Origin: Clostridiales bacterium
GTDB taxonomy: Bacteria; Bacillota; Clostridia; Lachnospirales; WQUN01
Assembly (NCBI GenBank): GCA_031263155.1
Contig: JAISGK010000012.1
Location: 1 to 55,057, forward strand
Reading direction: 5' to 3'
DNA length: 55,057 nt
The notes beneath the pieces are model-generated. The model had not been told where the DNA came from and did not search any database. It saw only the letters and a program-made list of their open reading frames with translations. Positions 15,374 through 23,467 of the stretch are shown piece after piece (position 1 is the first letter of the stretch; each line of letters opens with the position of its first letter). The position numbers were made by a program, and so were the translations under genes.

Positions 15374-16615
15374 TTATTTATCAGCCGCCAATTGACAAAT
15401 GTTTATAATCACGTTAACCGCTTTTTCCATTATTTGCGTTACGCAATACTCATACGGGCCGTGGTAGTTGCCCCCGCCCGTAAAAATATTGGGGCAGGGC
15501 AAGCCCATAAAACTAAGCCTGCTGCCATCCGTTCCGCCGCGAATGGGGCGCTCTATGGGGATTATCCCCACCTGACGCATGGCTAACCGCGCTATTTCCA
15601 ATATCTCTGGGCGCTGGTCTATTATCTCTTTCATATTGGGATATTGATCATGAAGTTCTACTGCCACAGCGCCGGGGTACTGTTCATTCAAATCCGCCGC
15701 GATCCTGTTGATAAAATCCTTGCGCGCTTGCAGCAGGTTTTTGTCAAAATCGCGCAAAATGACATGAATGACCACACTTTCGGCATTGCCTTTTATATCT
15801 GAGGCGAAATAGAAACCTTCGCGATGCTCGGTCGTTTCCGGCTGTTCATCGGCGGGCAGCGTCTCAAGAAAGCGCGCCGCGATGCTAACGGCGTTAATCA
15901 TTACGCCTTTCGCCGTTCCAGGGTGCACGCTCTTGCCCGTTATTTTTACAACGGCCCCTACCGCGTTAAAACATTCCGCTTCCAGACTGCCCTCTTCGCC
16001 GCCGTCCAGCGTGTAGGCGTATGCCGCGTCGAACTCTTCCACATTAAAGTGATCGACGCCGCCTCCCATCTCTTCATCGGGCGTAAAGGCTATGCGTACG
16101 CGCCCGTGTTTTATCTCTGGGTGATTGATAAGATATTGCATAGCCGTCATTATCTCGGCCACCCCGGCCTTGTCGTCAGCGCCCAGCAAGGTGTCGCCAG
16201 AAGCGGTAACGATGTCTTTGCCAATGAAGTTATTGAGCGCGGGGAACTCTTTCGGGCTTAACGTCAGTGTTGCGCCGTCCGCGTTTTTGCCTAGTACAAT
16301 GTCTCCGCCGGCATAGTTGGACGTTATTTTTGGTTTAACGTTAGCGCCGCTTGCGGCGGGCGAGGTGTCTACATGCGCTAAAAAGCCAATGGTGGGAACG
16401 TCGTGATCGACATTGGACGGAAGGGTCGCCGTTACATATCCATAGGAATCAAGCTTCGCCATGGCCAGTCCCATTTTGTTACATTCGTCATACAGCAGTT
16501 TCAGCAGGTCGAGTTGTTTTTTTGTGGACGGATAGGTGTCGGATTCGGCGGCGGACTGCGTATCAATACGGGCGTAGCGAATGAAGCGTTCCAATACATC
16601 GTTCGTTATGTTCAC
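15374..16615 (-). CDS. Peptidase T (tripeptide aminopeptidase)
   Basis: A dizinc M20B peptidase releasing N-terminal residues from tripeptides in the cytoplasm. At 413 residues it matches PepT. Metal motifs are visible: GFLAHVDTSPAASG (His and Asp ligands, near 80), TLLGADDKAGVAEIMTAM (near 140), FTPDEEMGGGVDHF (catalytic Glu, near 175) and GGTDGSRLSFMGLPCPN near the end. GTG at 16615 sits six bases after AGAGG and matches the family start at NDVLERFIRYARIDTQS; the frame is open further upstream across the methyltransferase promoter but that is not coding. The stop is followed in frame by four more TAA codons in a TTA microsatellite. Confidence 0.93.
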   Translation of the reverse strand: MNITNDVLERFIRYARIDTQSAAESDTYPSTKKQLDLLKLLYDECNKMGLAMAKLDSYGYVTATLPSNVDHDVPTIGFLAHVDTSPAASGANVKPKITSNYAGGDIVLGKNADGATLTLSPKEFPALNNFIGKDIVTASGDTLLGADDKAGVAEIMTAMQYLINHPEIKHGRVRIAFTPDEEMGGGVDHFNVEEFDAAYAYTLDGGEEGSLEAECFNAVGAVVKITGKSVHPGTAKGVMINAVSIAARFLETLPADEQPETTEHREGFYFASDIKGNAESVVIHVILRDFDKNLLQARKDFINRIAADLNEQYPGAVAVELHDQYPNMKEIIDQRPEILEIARLAMRQVGIIPIERPIRGGTDGSRLSFMGLPCPNIFTGGGNYHGPYEYCVTQIMEKAVNVIINICQLAADK

Positions 16616-16695
16616 AATGATCCTCTTTCGCATTTTTTTCGTCATTATACCACTTCTGAAAAATATTGAACAGACAAATATTTCATGTATATTTG

Positions 16696-16704
16696 TGATA
16701 TAAT
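16696..16704 (+). promoter_or_regulatory. Extended -10 promoter of the restriction-modification genes
   Basis: TGATATAAT (TG at 16696, TATAAT 16699-16704) is an extended -10; no good -35 is seen at 17 bases. It lies in the divergent gap between pepT and the methyltransferase, 42 bases before its GTG. Confidence 0.6.
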
Positions 16705-16746
16705 GGAAATTACAAAAGGAGAGTAAATGCGGAGGCGGTAAAGCAA

Positions 16747-17952
16747 GTGGTTCGTTCAATGGAATTATTCTGCGGAGCAGGCGGTCTCGCTCTGGGATTG
16801 CATCAAGCTGGGTTTTTACCTGCCGCGCTCTTGGAGTGGGATAAAGATTCCTGCGACAATATAAAAGCGAATATAGGAAACAAATTTAGCGGTATCGCTA
16901 ACTGGAATGTCGTCCAAACCGATGTGCGCCTCGTTCGTTATTCGGATTATGGGCTGGACATTCAATTTGTCACCGGAGGGCCGCCTTGTCAGCCGTTTTC
17001 TCTCGGCGGCAGGCACAAAGCGCACAACGATACTCGCGATATGTTTCCCGAAGCAGTGCGGGCGGTGCGTGAGCTGCGGCCACGCGGGTTTATTTTTGAG
17101 AATGTGAAGGGGTTGCTTCGCAAGTCGTTCAGTTCCTATTTCAATTATATATTGCTTCAACTCTCCCATCCCGAAGTAATGGCTCATAGTGGCATGGACT
17201 GGATAGAGCATTTAAAGCTGTTAGAGGAATACCACACATCAAGCGGAGACAAGGGCCTTGAGTATAATGTAGTGTTCAGGCTCGTGAACGCCGCCGATTA
17301 CGGTGTTCCACAGCAGCGCCATCGTGTGGCTATTGTTGGATTTAGAAGTGATCTGGACGCTCACTGGTCTTTCCCGAAACCTACCCATTCCAAAGAGGCG
17401 TTAACATTCGCCAAGTTCAAAGACGACTCCTATTGGGAAGGACATCGTATCGCCAAGAAAAAACGCCCCGAAGTACCCGCAGCACTGAAACGCGCGATTC
17501 AGCTGGCAGATAAAGAAGTTCTCGGCGAACGTTGGCAAACTGTCCGTGACGCTATTTCCGGGTTGCCCGACCCAAGGAGCAGCACGGCAAGCAAGTTCGC
17601 CAACCATGAGTTCAGAGATGGCGCGAGACCCTACGCAGGACATTCGGGTAGTGTGTTAGACGAACCGTCCAAGACGATAAAGGCTGGAGCGCACGGAGTT
17701 CCGGGCGGGGAGAATATGCTTGCGCTTGAAGATGGCTCTCTACGTTATTACACGGTCAGGGAGAGTGCGAGGATGCAGACTTTCCCAGATGGCTATCTGT
17801 TTCATGGCTCTTGGACGGAAAGCATGAGACAAATAGGAAACGCGGTGCCGGTAAAACTTGCCCGCATTATTGGCGAGTCGGTGATAGAGCAAATAGAGAG
17901 GAAGAATGTCAACGATGCAGAGAGGCGACAAACCGGCCTTCAAGCCGTTTAA
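16747..17952 (+). CDS. DNA (cytosine-5) methyltransferase of a type II restriction-modification system
   Basis: A 401-residue enzyme that methylates cytosine in the recognition site and protects the host from the endonuclease encoded next. All main C5 motifs appear in order: I (MELFCGAGGLALGLHQAGF), IV with the catalytic Cys (GGPPCQPFSLGG, near residue 80), VI (FIFENVKGLL), VIII (QQRHRVAIVGF) and IX-X (ESARMQTFPDGYLF; QIGNAVPVKLA). The region between VIII and IX is the target-recognition domain. GTG at 16747 follows GGAGG; ATG at 16759 is an alternative. The endonuclease gene overlaps its 3' end by 47 bases. The Eco29kI family of the partner points to CCGCGG as target. Confidence 0.93.
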   Translation: MVRSMELFCGAGGLALGLHQAGFLPAALLEWDKDSCDNIKANIGNKFSGIANWNVVQTDVRLVRYSDYGLDIQFVTGGPPCQPFSLGGRHKAHNDTRDMFPEAVRAVRELRPRGFIFENVKGLLRKSFSSYFNYILLQLSHPEVMAHSGMDWIEHLKLLEEYHTSSGDKGLEYNVVFRLVNAADYGVPQQRHRVAIVGFRSDLDAHWSFPKPTHSKEALTFAKFKDDSYWEGHRIAKKKRPEVPAALKRAIQLADKEVLGERWQTVRDAISGLPDPRSSTASKFANHEFRDGARPYAGHSGSVLDEPSKTIKAGAHGVPGGENMLALEDGSLRYYTVRESARMQTFPDGYLFHGSWTESMRQIGNAVPVKLARIIGESVIEQIERKNVNDAERRQTGLQAV

Positions 17953-18547
17953 CCCACTTGACAAGCGGAACCTCGGCGAAAGCGTCGCCGACGCCCTTTT
18001 ACATACAACAGTTCAAGCATTACCACCTGAACCTTTCATAGGGGCGGGTGTGTACGCTATATACTACATGGGCTCTTTTTCCGCTTATAGACAATTAGCG
18101 GAAGTAAACCAAGATGGGCAGTTCTACTGCCCCATTTATGTCGGAAAAGCGGTACCGCCCGGATCAAGGAAGGGTGGTCTTGGTCTGGAAGTCGAACATG
18201 GACAAACATTGTATAAACGACTCGCTGAACACGCGGAATCTGTCAACGCGGCGCGGAACCTCGACATTGCGGATTTCTTCTGTCATTTTCTTGTCGTGGA
18301 TGACATTTGGATTCCGCTTGCAGAGTCAATGCTTATCGAACGCTTCAAGCCGGTATGGAATCGGGTATTGGATGGTTTCGGCAACCACGATCCCGGCAAA
18401 GGCAGACACCGAGGAATGATGCCGCAATGGGATTGCTTGCACCCCGGTCGCGCTTGGGCGCAACGGTTACAACCATGCGCGAATACCGCCGAGCAATTGG
18501 CGGAACGGGTGGAGCAGTATCTGCGCGAGTTGTTTAAGTTGATATAG
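17906..18547 (+). CDS. Eco29kI-like type II restriction endonuclease (GIY-YIG)
   Basis: A 213-residue endonuclease of the GIY-YIG nuclease fold. The signature is GVYAIYYMG (about 49-57) with PIYVGKAVP (about 72-80), an Arg/His pair in LYKRLAEHAESV, and the Glu-containing LAESMLIERFKPVWNRVL; the downstream GFGNHDPG and WDCLHPGRAWA blocks are characteristic of Eco29kI-type enzymes. That family cuts CCGCGG. The ATG lies within the methyltransferase gene after GAGAGGAAGA, so synthesis is coupled and follows the methyltransferase. The whole open frame looks intact. Confidence 0.88.
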   Translation: MSTMQRGDKPAFKPFNPLDKRNLGESVADALLHTTVQALPPEPFIGAGVYAIYYMGSFSAYRQLAEVNQDGQFYCPIYVGKAVPPGSRKGGLGLEVEHGQTLYKRLAEHAESVNAARNLDIADFFCHFLVVDDIWIPLAESMLIERFKPVWNRVLDGFGNHDPGKGRHRGMMPQWDCLHPGRAWAQRLQPCANTAEQLAERVEQYLRELFKLI

Positions 18548-18678
18548 GAAGATACTGGGGAGCAGTTATGTAATGTGGGACGTGATCCGCGATAACGCAT
18601 AACGATGTGGATTTGGCAAAAACGCTTGAAGGAAAGACGGCTAAAAATGCCGAAATATCCGTTGGAGGCTGTAACAAA

Positions 18679-19122
18679 ATGAATGAGCAGAAAGAACAAG
18701 AAGCCTTATCCCTTATGGCAGAGCGATTCGGTTGCGACACGCTAATTTCACTTGCGACTATAGACGACAATCGGCCTGCTGTTCGCACCGTAAACAGTTA
18801 TTATGAGGATGGCGTGTTCTACGCCGTTACATATGCGTTGTCGAACAAGATGCAGCAAATACAGAACAATCCAGTTGTTGCTGTATGCGGAGAATGGTTT
18901 ACCGCTCATGGCATTGGAGAAAATCTTGGATGGGTGTGCGACGAGACAAACGCAGAAATAATGTCAAAACTACATGTGGTATTTGCGGAGTGGTATGACA
19001 ACGGGCATACGAACGAAAACGACCCCAATACTTGCTTGCTCCGTATTCGTCTGACCGACGGAATTCTTTTCAACAATGGAATAAAATATGAAATTGATTT
19101 TTCCAACTGTGCCGAACGATGA
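18679..19122 (+). CDS. Pyridoxamine 5'-phosphate oxidase-like flavin-binding protein
   Basis: A 147-residue protein of the split-barrel PNPOx-like superfamily, whose members bind FMN, F420 or haem. The pattern LISLATIDDNRPAVRTVNSYYEDGVFYAVTY and the hydrophobic NNPVVAVCGEWFTAHG strand fit the domain; the C-terminal substrate-specific region of true PdxH is missing, so vitamin B6 synthesis should not be assumed. ATG at 18679 follows GGAGG at ten bases and overlaps the stop of a 25-codon leader-like frame. It lies after the restriction genes on the same strand but with a 131-base gap, so it is probably separate. Confidence 0.75.
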   Translation: MNEQKEQEALSLMAERFGCDTLISLATIDDNRPAVRTVNSYYEDGVFYAVTYALSNKMQQIQNNPVVAVCGEWFTAHGIGENLGWVCDETNAEIMSKLHVVFAEWYDNGHTNENDPNTCLLRIRLTDGILFNNGIKYEIDFSNCAER

Positions 19123-19301
19123 AATAATTAAAATGTGCCGTCACGTCCCCAAAAGCCCTTGCGCGCAAACTCTGCCAAAAGGGTTTTTATGATCCCGTCC
19201 TTTTTGAGCCAACCCGGTTCCATAGTCAGCCTTCATCTGCTCGTTTGACTTCTTTCTTCTCCTTAAGCCAAAAAAATCATTCTTAAGTCAAAAAAAATCT
19301 A
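19123..19301. other. Gap with a possible gene remnant and phased A-tracts
   Basis: A stem AAAAGCCCTT with AAAGGGTTTTT (about 19152-19188) could end the PNPOx transcript. On the minus strand a frame of 48 codons (19287-19141) reads like protein (for example KADYGTGLAQKGRDHKNPFG) but has no upstream start or ribosome site, so it may be a gene fragment. At 19262-19299, CTTAAG followed by an A-run occurs twice with a 20-base period directly before the next promoter. Confidence 0.4.
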
Positions 19302-19329
19302 TTGACACGGGTAGAGCGTCTGTGATAAT
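19302..19329 (+). promoter_or_regulatory. Strong promoter of the GST/peptide-import operon
   Basis: TTGACA (19302-19307) and GATAAT (19324-19329) are 16 bases apart, with a TG extension before the -10. Two phased A-tracts lie just upstream and may act as an UP element. Confidence 0.8.
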
Positions 19330-19395
19330 ATATAATACATATTAAAAATATATGCTTTATATGTTTATAGGCGCATAAAGATTGGAGGATCTATT

Positions 19396-20640
19396 ATGAG
19401 TATCTGTAAATTACCGTTAAAGGAACAGGTGAAAGAACAGACCACAGAAGAAGCTCTTAATTCCTACACGGATGAACTGGCAGAACAATACGCCAAAGAG
19501 GTGGGCGTGGATCCCAGACCCAACGAAACGATTAGCGAGATAAACGAAAGCGGCGCGTTTATCCGCCAGCCAAACGCTTTCATTCAACCCTTTGGGGATA
19601 AAGAAGGCGACCTTAAAGCCGATGCGAATAGGTACGCCATCTACTGGGCGACCGGGTGCAATTGGTCAAACAGGCCGGTTATCGTGAGGGATCTCTTGGG
19701 ACTGCAAGACGTGATTAAGGATCAGCTTACATCATTCTCTGGGCGCACACACCGATACGGTCACGGTTTTGGCAATCAGCCGGGCTACAAGGATCCGATA
19801 ACCGGGGCATACTTTTTAAGCGAGTTTTACAAGAGGGCAAACCCGGATTTTAAAGGCAGGGCGACTACCCCAAGTTTTGTGGATGTTATCGAAAAGAAAA
19901 CAGTCAACAACGACTACCACCGGCTCACAAATTATCTTGAGGTGCAGTTCAGACCCTTTCAGGCAAAAGACGCGCCTGATTTGTACCCCAAGAAGTACAG
20001 GAAAGAGATCGACGAGTTTAACGACTGGCTTTTTCCGCATATTAACAACTCGCATTACCGCATGGCTTTTTGCCAATCGCCAGAAGCCTATTATGAGGCG
20101 TATGAAGATTTTTATGAGTCTTTGGATAAACTTGATAAGCGCCTGGAAACAAATCGTTTCCTCTTTGGCGACTATGTTACCGACAGTGACGTAAGGGCGT
20201 TCGTAACGCTTGTGAGGTGGGACATCAGCTATTTCCACAACGTGGGGCCGGTTAAAAAACCCATCATTGATTACAAAAATATCTGGGGTTATCTTAAAGA
20301 GCTAAACACAATCCCGGCGTTTACAAACAACAGCAATCCCAAAAAGTTGGCGTTATTATCTTTCGGGGGCCCCAAGAAAGGAAACGACCTTTTCAGAGGC
20401 TATAACGAACGCATATTGTCAAAAGTCGATTTTGACGCGCTTTGGGCGGACGACGGAAAGAGAAAAAACCTTGGCAAAACGCCTGACGAACTGTTCCTGC
20501 GACATCCACAAGGTGAGAGCTATGAAGACTACGCCGGCGAAATTTCTACGACTAACTGGAACAGTCCAAGCTGGCAGGACAGAGATCCTAAAAACGGCGT
20601 ATTATCCGTTGACGCGTCAATAAATCCAATAGTTAATTAA
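19396..20640 (+). CDS. Glutathionyl-hydroquinone reductase-like (Xi-class GST, YqjG/Ecm4) protein
   Basis: A 414-residue thioredoxin-fold/GST-fold protein. Known Xi-class enzymes use a nucleophilic Cys to strip glutathione from glutathionyl-hydroquinones. Here the active-site region reads IYWATGCNWSNRPVIVRDLL (near 92-111): the Cys is kept, but the usual CPWA is CNWS. The FKGRATTPSFVDV strand, the NRFLFGDYVTDSDVRAFVTL helix start and the GYLKELNTIPAF end are family features; the N- and C-terminal extensions are longer than in E. coli YqjG. GGAGG precedes the ATG. It heads an operon for peptide uptake and hydrolysis, 32 bases before the binding protein. Most Firmicutes lack glutathione, so the thiol substrate is open. 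Confidence 0.75.
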   Translation: MSICKLPLKEQVKEQTTEEALNSYTDELAEQYAKEVGVDPRPNETISEINESGAFIRQPNAFIQPFGDKEGDLKADANRYAIYWATGCNWSNRPVIVRDLLGLQDVIKDQLTSFSGRTHRYGHGFGNQPGYKDPITGAYFLSEFYKRANPDFKGRATTPSFVDVIEKKTVNNDYHRLTNYLEVQFRPFQAKDAPDLYPKKYRKEIDEFNDWLFPHINNSHYRMAFCQSPEAYYEAYEDFYESLDKLDKRLETNRFLFGDYVTDSDVRAFVTLVRWDISYFHNVGPVKKPIIDYKNIWGYLKELNTIPAFTNNSNPKKLALLSFGGPKKGNDLFRGYNERILSKVDFDALWADDGKRKNLGKTPDELFLRHPQGESYEDYAGEISTTNWNSPSWQDRDPKNGVLSVDASINPIVN

Positions 20641-20672
20641 TTACTCCAATCATGAGGAAGAAGGGAGACATA

Positions 20673-22418
20673 ATGAAAAAAACATATAGGTGGAAGAAAG
20701 TGTCAACAGGGATTCTCGCTGCGGTGTTATTAGCGTCAACCCTTGTCGGTTGCGGAACAACTACAGGCGGCAATATAGCCGCCGACAGCGCGGCATCGCC
20801 TTCCGCGAATGAGACAGCGAGCTCCGCCAATGAGATAGCGACCCCCGCGAATGAAATCGCGAGCCCGGATAACGAGACGGAAACCAAAGCGGAGGCTGTG
20901 ATCAGCGTGGCTATTGGGGCCGACCCGAGCAGTTTTGACCCTGCTATCTCATTGGGCGGCGCTCTTATGTACATATTCGGCTTGACTCAAGAAAGCCTGA
21001 CGAGGTTCGGAGACGATCAGCAACTGGTGGACGGTCTTGCCGACAAGATCGAACACAACGAGGATTTCACCGAATGGACATTCACCCTAAGGGACAGCGG
21101 CTGGAATAATGGCGACTCCGTAACGGCGGACGATTGGGTATACGGAATCGGTCGACTGGTGGATGGCACCACGGACGTAGCCTTCCCCGATTTCGTTTAT
21201 GAAATAAAAAACGCCAGAGCGATTTTCGCTAAAGAGGCGGACGCCTCTACCCTGGGCGTCACCGCCGTTGATGAAAAGACGGTTAAGTTTACGCTTGAAT
21301 ACCCCGTGCCCTACTTTGAAAAACTCCTCACGCACTGCCAGCATTTTGGCGTTAACCGCAGCTTTGTGGCGTCCATAGGCGGCGATGTAAATTACGGTAC
21401 CACTGCGCAAACCTCCCTGGGTAACGGCCCGTACTATGTTGACTCCTGGAAAACAGACAATGTAGTTGTTCTCAAGAAAAACCCGTATTATTGGAACAAG
21501 GACAATATCGCTGTTGACCAGGTGAATGTGTATATCATACCTGATGAAAGCACGCAAGTAAACATGTTCATAAATGGCGAGCTTGATATTGTCGACTTTT
21601 CCGCTCAAAGGCTCTCTACCATAAAATCTGCGGGCTTTGACGCGCAGTCCTATAACAACGGCAGAACGGCATATCTTTCGTACAATTTTACGAATCCGTA
21701 CTTTGTAAATAAGTACATAAGGCAGGCGATATCTTCGGCTATTGACCGCGATAGTCTCGTTGCCGGCGTATTGAAAAACGACTCCAAAGTGGCGGATGGG
21801 TTCGTACCTCCAGGCTTATCCGGCGCGGATTCCACCTTCCGCGACATTGTCGGCGGCACGCTTGAATACGCGTACAACCCCGAAAGGTCCAGGGAATTGC
21901 TAAAGAACGGCACAGACGAGTTGGGTATAAACGCGGCGGATATTAACTTTACCCTTTTAACTAGCAATACAGATGAGTTTAAATCCATAGCGGGCGCGCT
22001 TCAACAACTGCTTCAAAACGAGCTTGGCATTACGGTCAATATTGAAACGCTGGATTCGGGTTCCGTATACGCAAAGCGCAGCAGCGGTGACTACGATGTG
22101 TACTTGACCAGTTGGGGCGCCGACTACGACGACGCGACAAATTTTTTGGGCAGTTATGAGCACGGAGACGAGGCGGCCGATTATCTGTACAAAAGCGAGG
22201 AATTTAACACAGTTTATAAAGCCGCCGTATATACGCTGGATCAAAAAGAACGCATAGCGCAATTGGGCGAATCTGAAAAAATACTGCTGGAAGATCAGGG
22301 CATTACCACGCTGTACTACACCGCGCAATACTACGCGGTATCGGATCGCGCCAGCGGCGTTATAAGACGCGCGGTTGTCCCGTATTTGGATACGTATTTT
22401 GTGTCTGTCAATGATTAA
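20673..22418 (+). CDS. Peptide ABC transporter substrate-binding lipoprotein (family 5, DppA/OppA type)
   Basis: A 581-residue extracytoplasmic lipoprotein that should capture oligopeptides for the permease encoded downstream. The signal peptide ends in a lipobox LVGC with the lipidated Cys at residue 27. A low-complexity linker (about 35-75) repeats a SANE/PANE/PDNE unit before the SBP_bac_5 fold, recognised by FDPAISLGGALMYIFG, the DWVYGIGRLVDG region, GNGPYYVDSWK and YWNKDNIAVDQVNVYII. ATG at 20673 is placed after AAGGGAG; an upstream in-frame ATG at 20652 lacks a ribosome site and would break the signal peptide. A hairpin follows the stop. Confidence 0.92.
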   Translation: MKKTYRWKKVSTGILAAVLLASTLVGCGTTTGGNIAADSAASPSANETASSANEIATPANEIASPDNETETKAEAVISVAIGADPSSFDPAISLGGALMYIFGLTQESLTRFGDDQQLVDGLADKIEHNEDFTEWTFTLRDSGWNNGDSVTADDWVYGIGRLVDGTTDVAFPDFVYEIKNARAIFAKEADASTLGVTAVDEKTVKFTLEYPVPYFEKLLTHCQHFGVNRSFVASIGGDVNYGTTAQTSLGNGPYYVDSWKTDNVVVLKKNPYYWNKDNIAVDQVNVYIIPDESTQVNMFINGELDIVDFSAQRLSTIKSAGFDAQSYNNGRTAYLSYNFTNPYFVNKYIRQAISSAIDRDSLVAGVLKNDSKVADGFVPPGLSGADSTFRDIVGGTLEYAYNPERSRELLKNGTDELGINAADINFTLLTSNTDEFKSIAGALQQLLQNELGITVNIETLDSGSVYAKRSSGDYDVYLTSWGADYDDATNFLGSYEHGDEAADYLYKSEEFNTVYKAAVYTLDQKERIAQLGESEKILLEDQGITTLYYTAQYYAVSDRASGVIRRAVVPYLDTYFVSVND

Positions 22419-22428
22419 TATAGTTGAG

Positions 22429-22450
22429 CCGGGCGGTTATTTCCGCCCGG
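22429..22450 (+). terminator. Intercistronic hairpin after the binding protein
   Basis: CCGGGCGG (22429-22436) and CCGCCCGG (22443-22450) pair perfectly around TTATTT. There is no T-run. Such structures often stabilise or partly terminate the upstream message, giving more binding protein than permease. Confidence 0.6.
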
Positions 22451-22497
22451 GGCTTCTCTTTAGAGGCGTAATGACGCATGTGTGAGGTATAAACCAA

Positions 22498-23466
22498 GTG
22501 AAAAGATATATCTTGCAGCGGCTCGGTATCGCTGCCATAACTATATTCGTTGTAATTACGCTGACGTTCTTCCTGATGCATATGATCCCCGGAAGTCCCA
22601 TCGCGCGCGAAAACGCCAATATGACCGAAGAAGTGCGCGCAGCGCTAACATCCAACTATGGATTGAATAAACCCCTGGGAGAGCAATACATAATCTACAT
22701 CACAAATATATTGCACGGGAATTTTGGCACTTCCATCGCATATTCAAACAGGAGCGTCACGGACATTATCAAGACGGCTTTCCCGGTGTCGGCTGATTTG
22801 GGGCTGCGAGCGCTGCTTATTGGGGTATCGCTGGGGGTGGCGCTAGGGATTGTGTCGGCTCTGCGCCATAACAAGGGCTGGGATCGTTTCGCGTCAGTGA
22901 TCGCGGTGATCGGTATTTCCGTTCCCAGTTTTATAATAGGGACGTTGCTTCAAGCCGCGTTTGGGTTATGGTTATCGTCATGGGTAAAGGATATATTTCA
23001 TACGTCGTTTCAACTGTTCCCCATTTCCAGGTGGGAAAGCTTTCGTTATACCATCCTGCCCTCGTTTGCTTTGGGGATAGGTTCCATCGCGATTATCGCG
23101 CGACTTATGCGCTCATCAATGCTTGATGTTATAGGGCAAGACTACATAAAAACCGCCAGGAGCAAGGGGATATCAAACACCGCGATTTTATGGAAACACG
23201 AGGTACGAAACGCCCTTATCCCTGTAGTCACCGTAGTTGGGCGCATGGTTGGGGTTATCTGCACGGGATCCTTTGTCGTCGAAAGCCTATTTGCGATTCC
23301 GGGTTTAGGCAAATACTATGTAAACAGCGTGACCGCAAGGGATTACACTCTCACCATGGGCCTTACCATTTTTTACGCCATATTTGTCGTTATAAGCAGT
23401 TTGGCGGTTGATATATTATACTGCGTTATCGATCCGCGCGTTAGGTACACGGGGGTGAGCAAATAA
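22498..23466 (+). CDS. Peptide ABC transporter permease, DppB/OppB type
   Basis: This 322-residue inner-membrane permease forms half of the translocation channel. Six membrane segments are apparent, the first at about 9-30 (IAAITIFVVITLTFFLMHMI). The GPIARENA-like loop after it, the SLGVALGIVSALRHNKGWD segment and the EAA-type cytoplasmic loop (RSKGISNTAILWKHEVRNAL, about 218-237) that contacts the ATPases are typical. The GTG start follows GAGGT at nine bases. The second permease starts one base after this stop. Confidence 0.93.
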   Translation: MKRYILQRLGIAAITIFVVITLTFFLMHMIPGSPIARENANMTEEVRAALTSNYGLNKPLGEQYIIYITNILHGNFGTSIAYSNRSVTDIIKTAFPVSADLGLRALLIGVSLGVALGIVSALRHNKGWDRFASVIAVIGISVPSFIIGTLLQAAFGLWLSSWVKDIFHTSFQLFPISRWESFRYTILPSFALGIGSIAIIARLMRSSMLDVIGQDYIKTARSKGISNTAILWKHEVRNALIPVVTVVGRMVGVICTGSFVVESLFAIPGLGKYYVNSVTARDYTLTMGLTIFYAIFVVISSLAVDILYCVIDPRVRYTGVSK

Positions 23467-23467
23467 A

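Noticed and set aside
18604-18682. A 25-codon frame overlapping the PNPOx-like start
   Set aside because: It could be a coupling leader but nothing beyond the overlap supports it.
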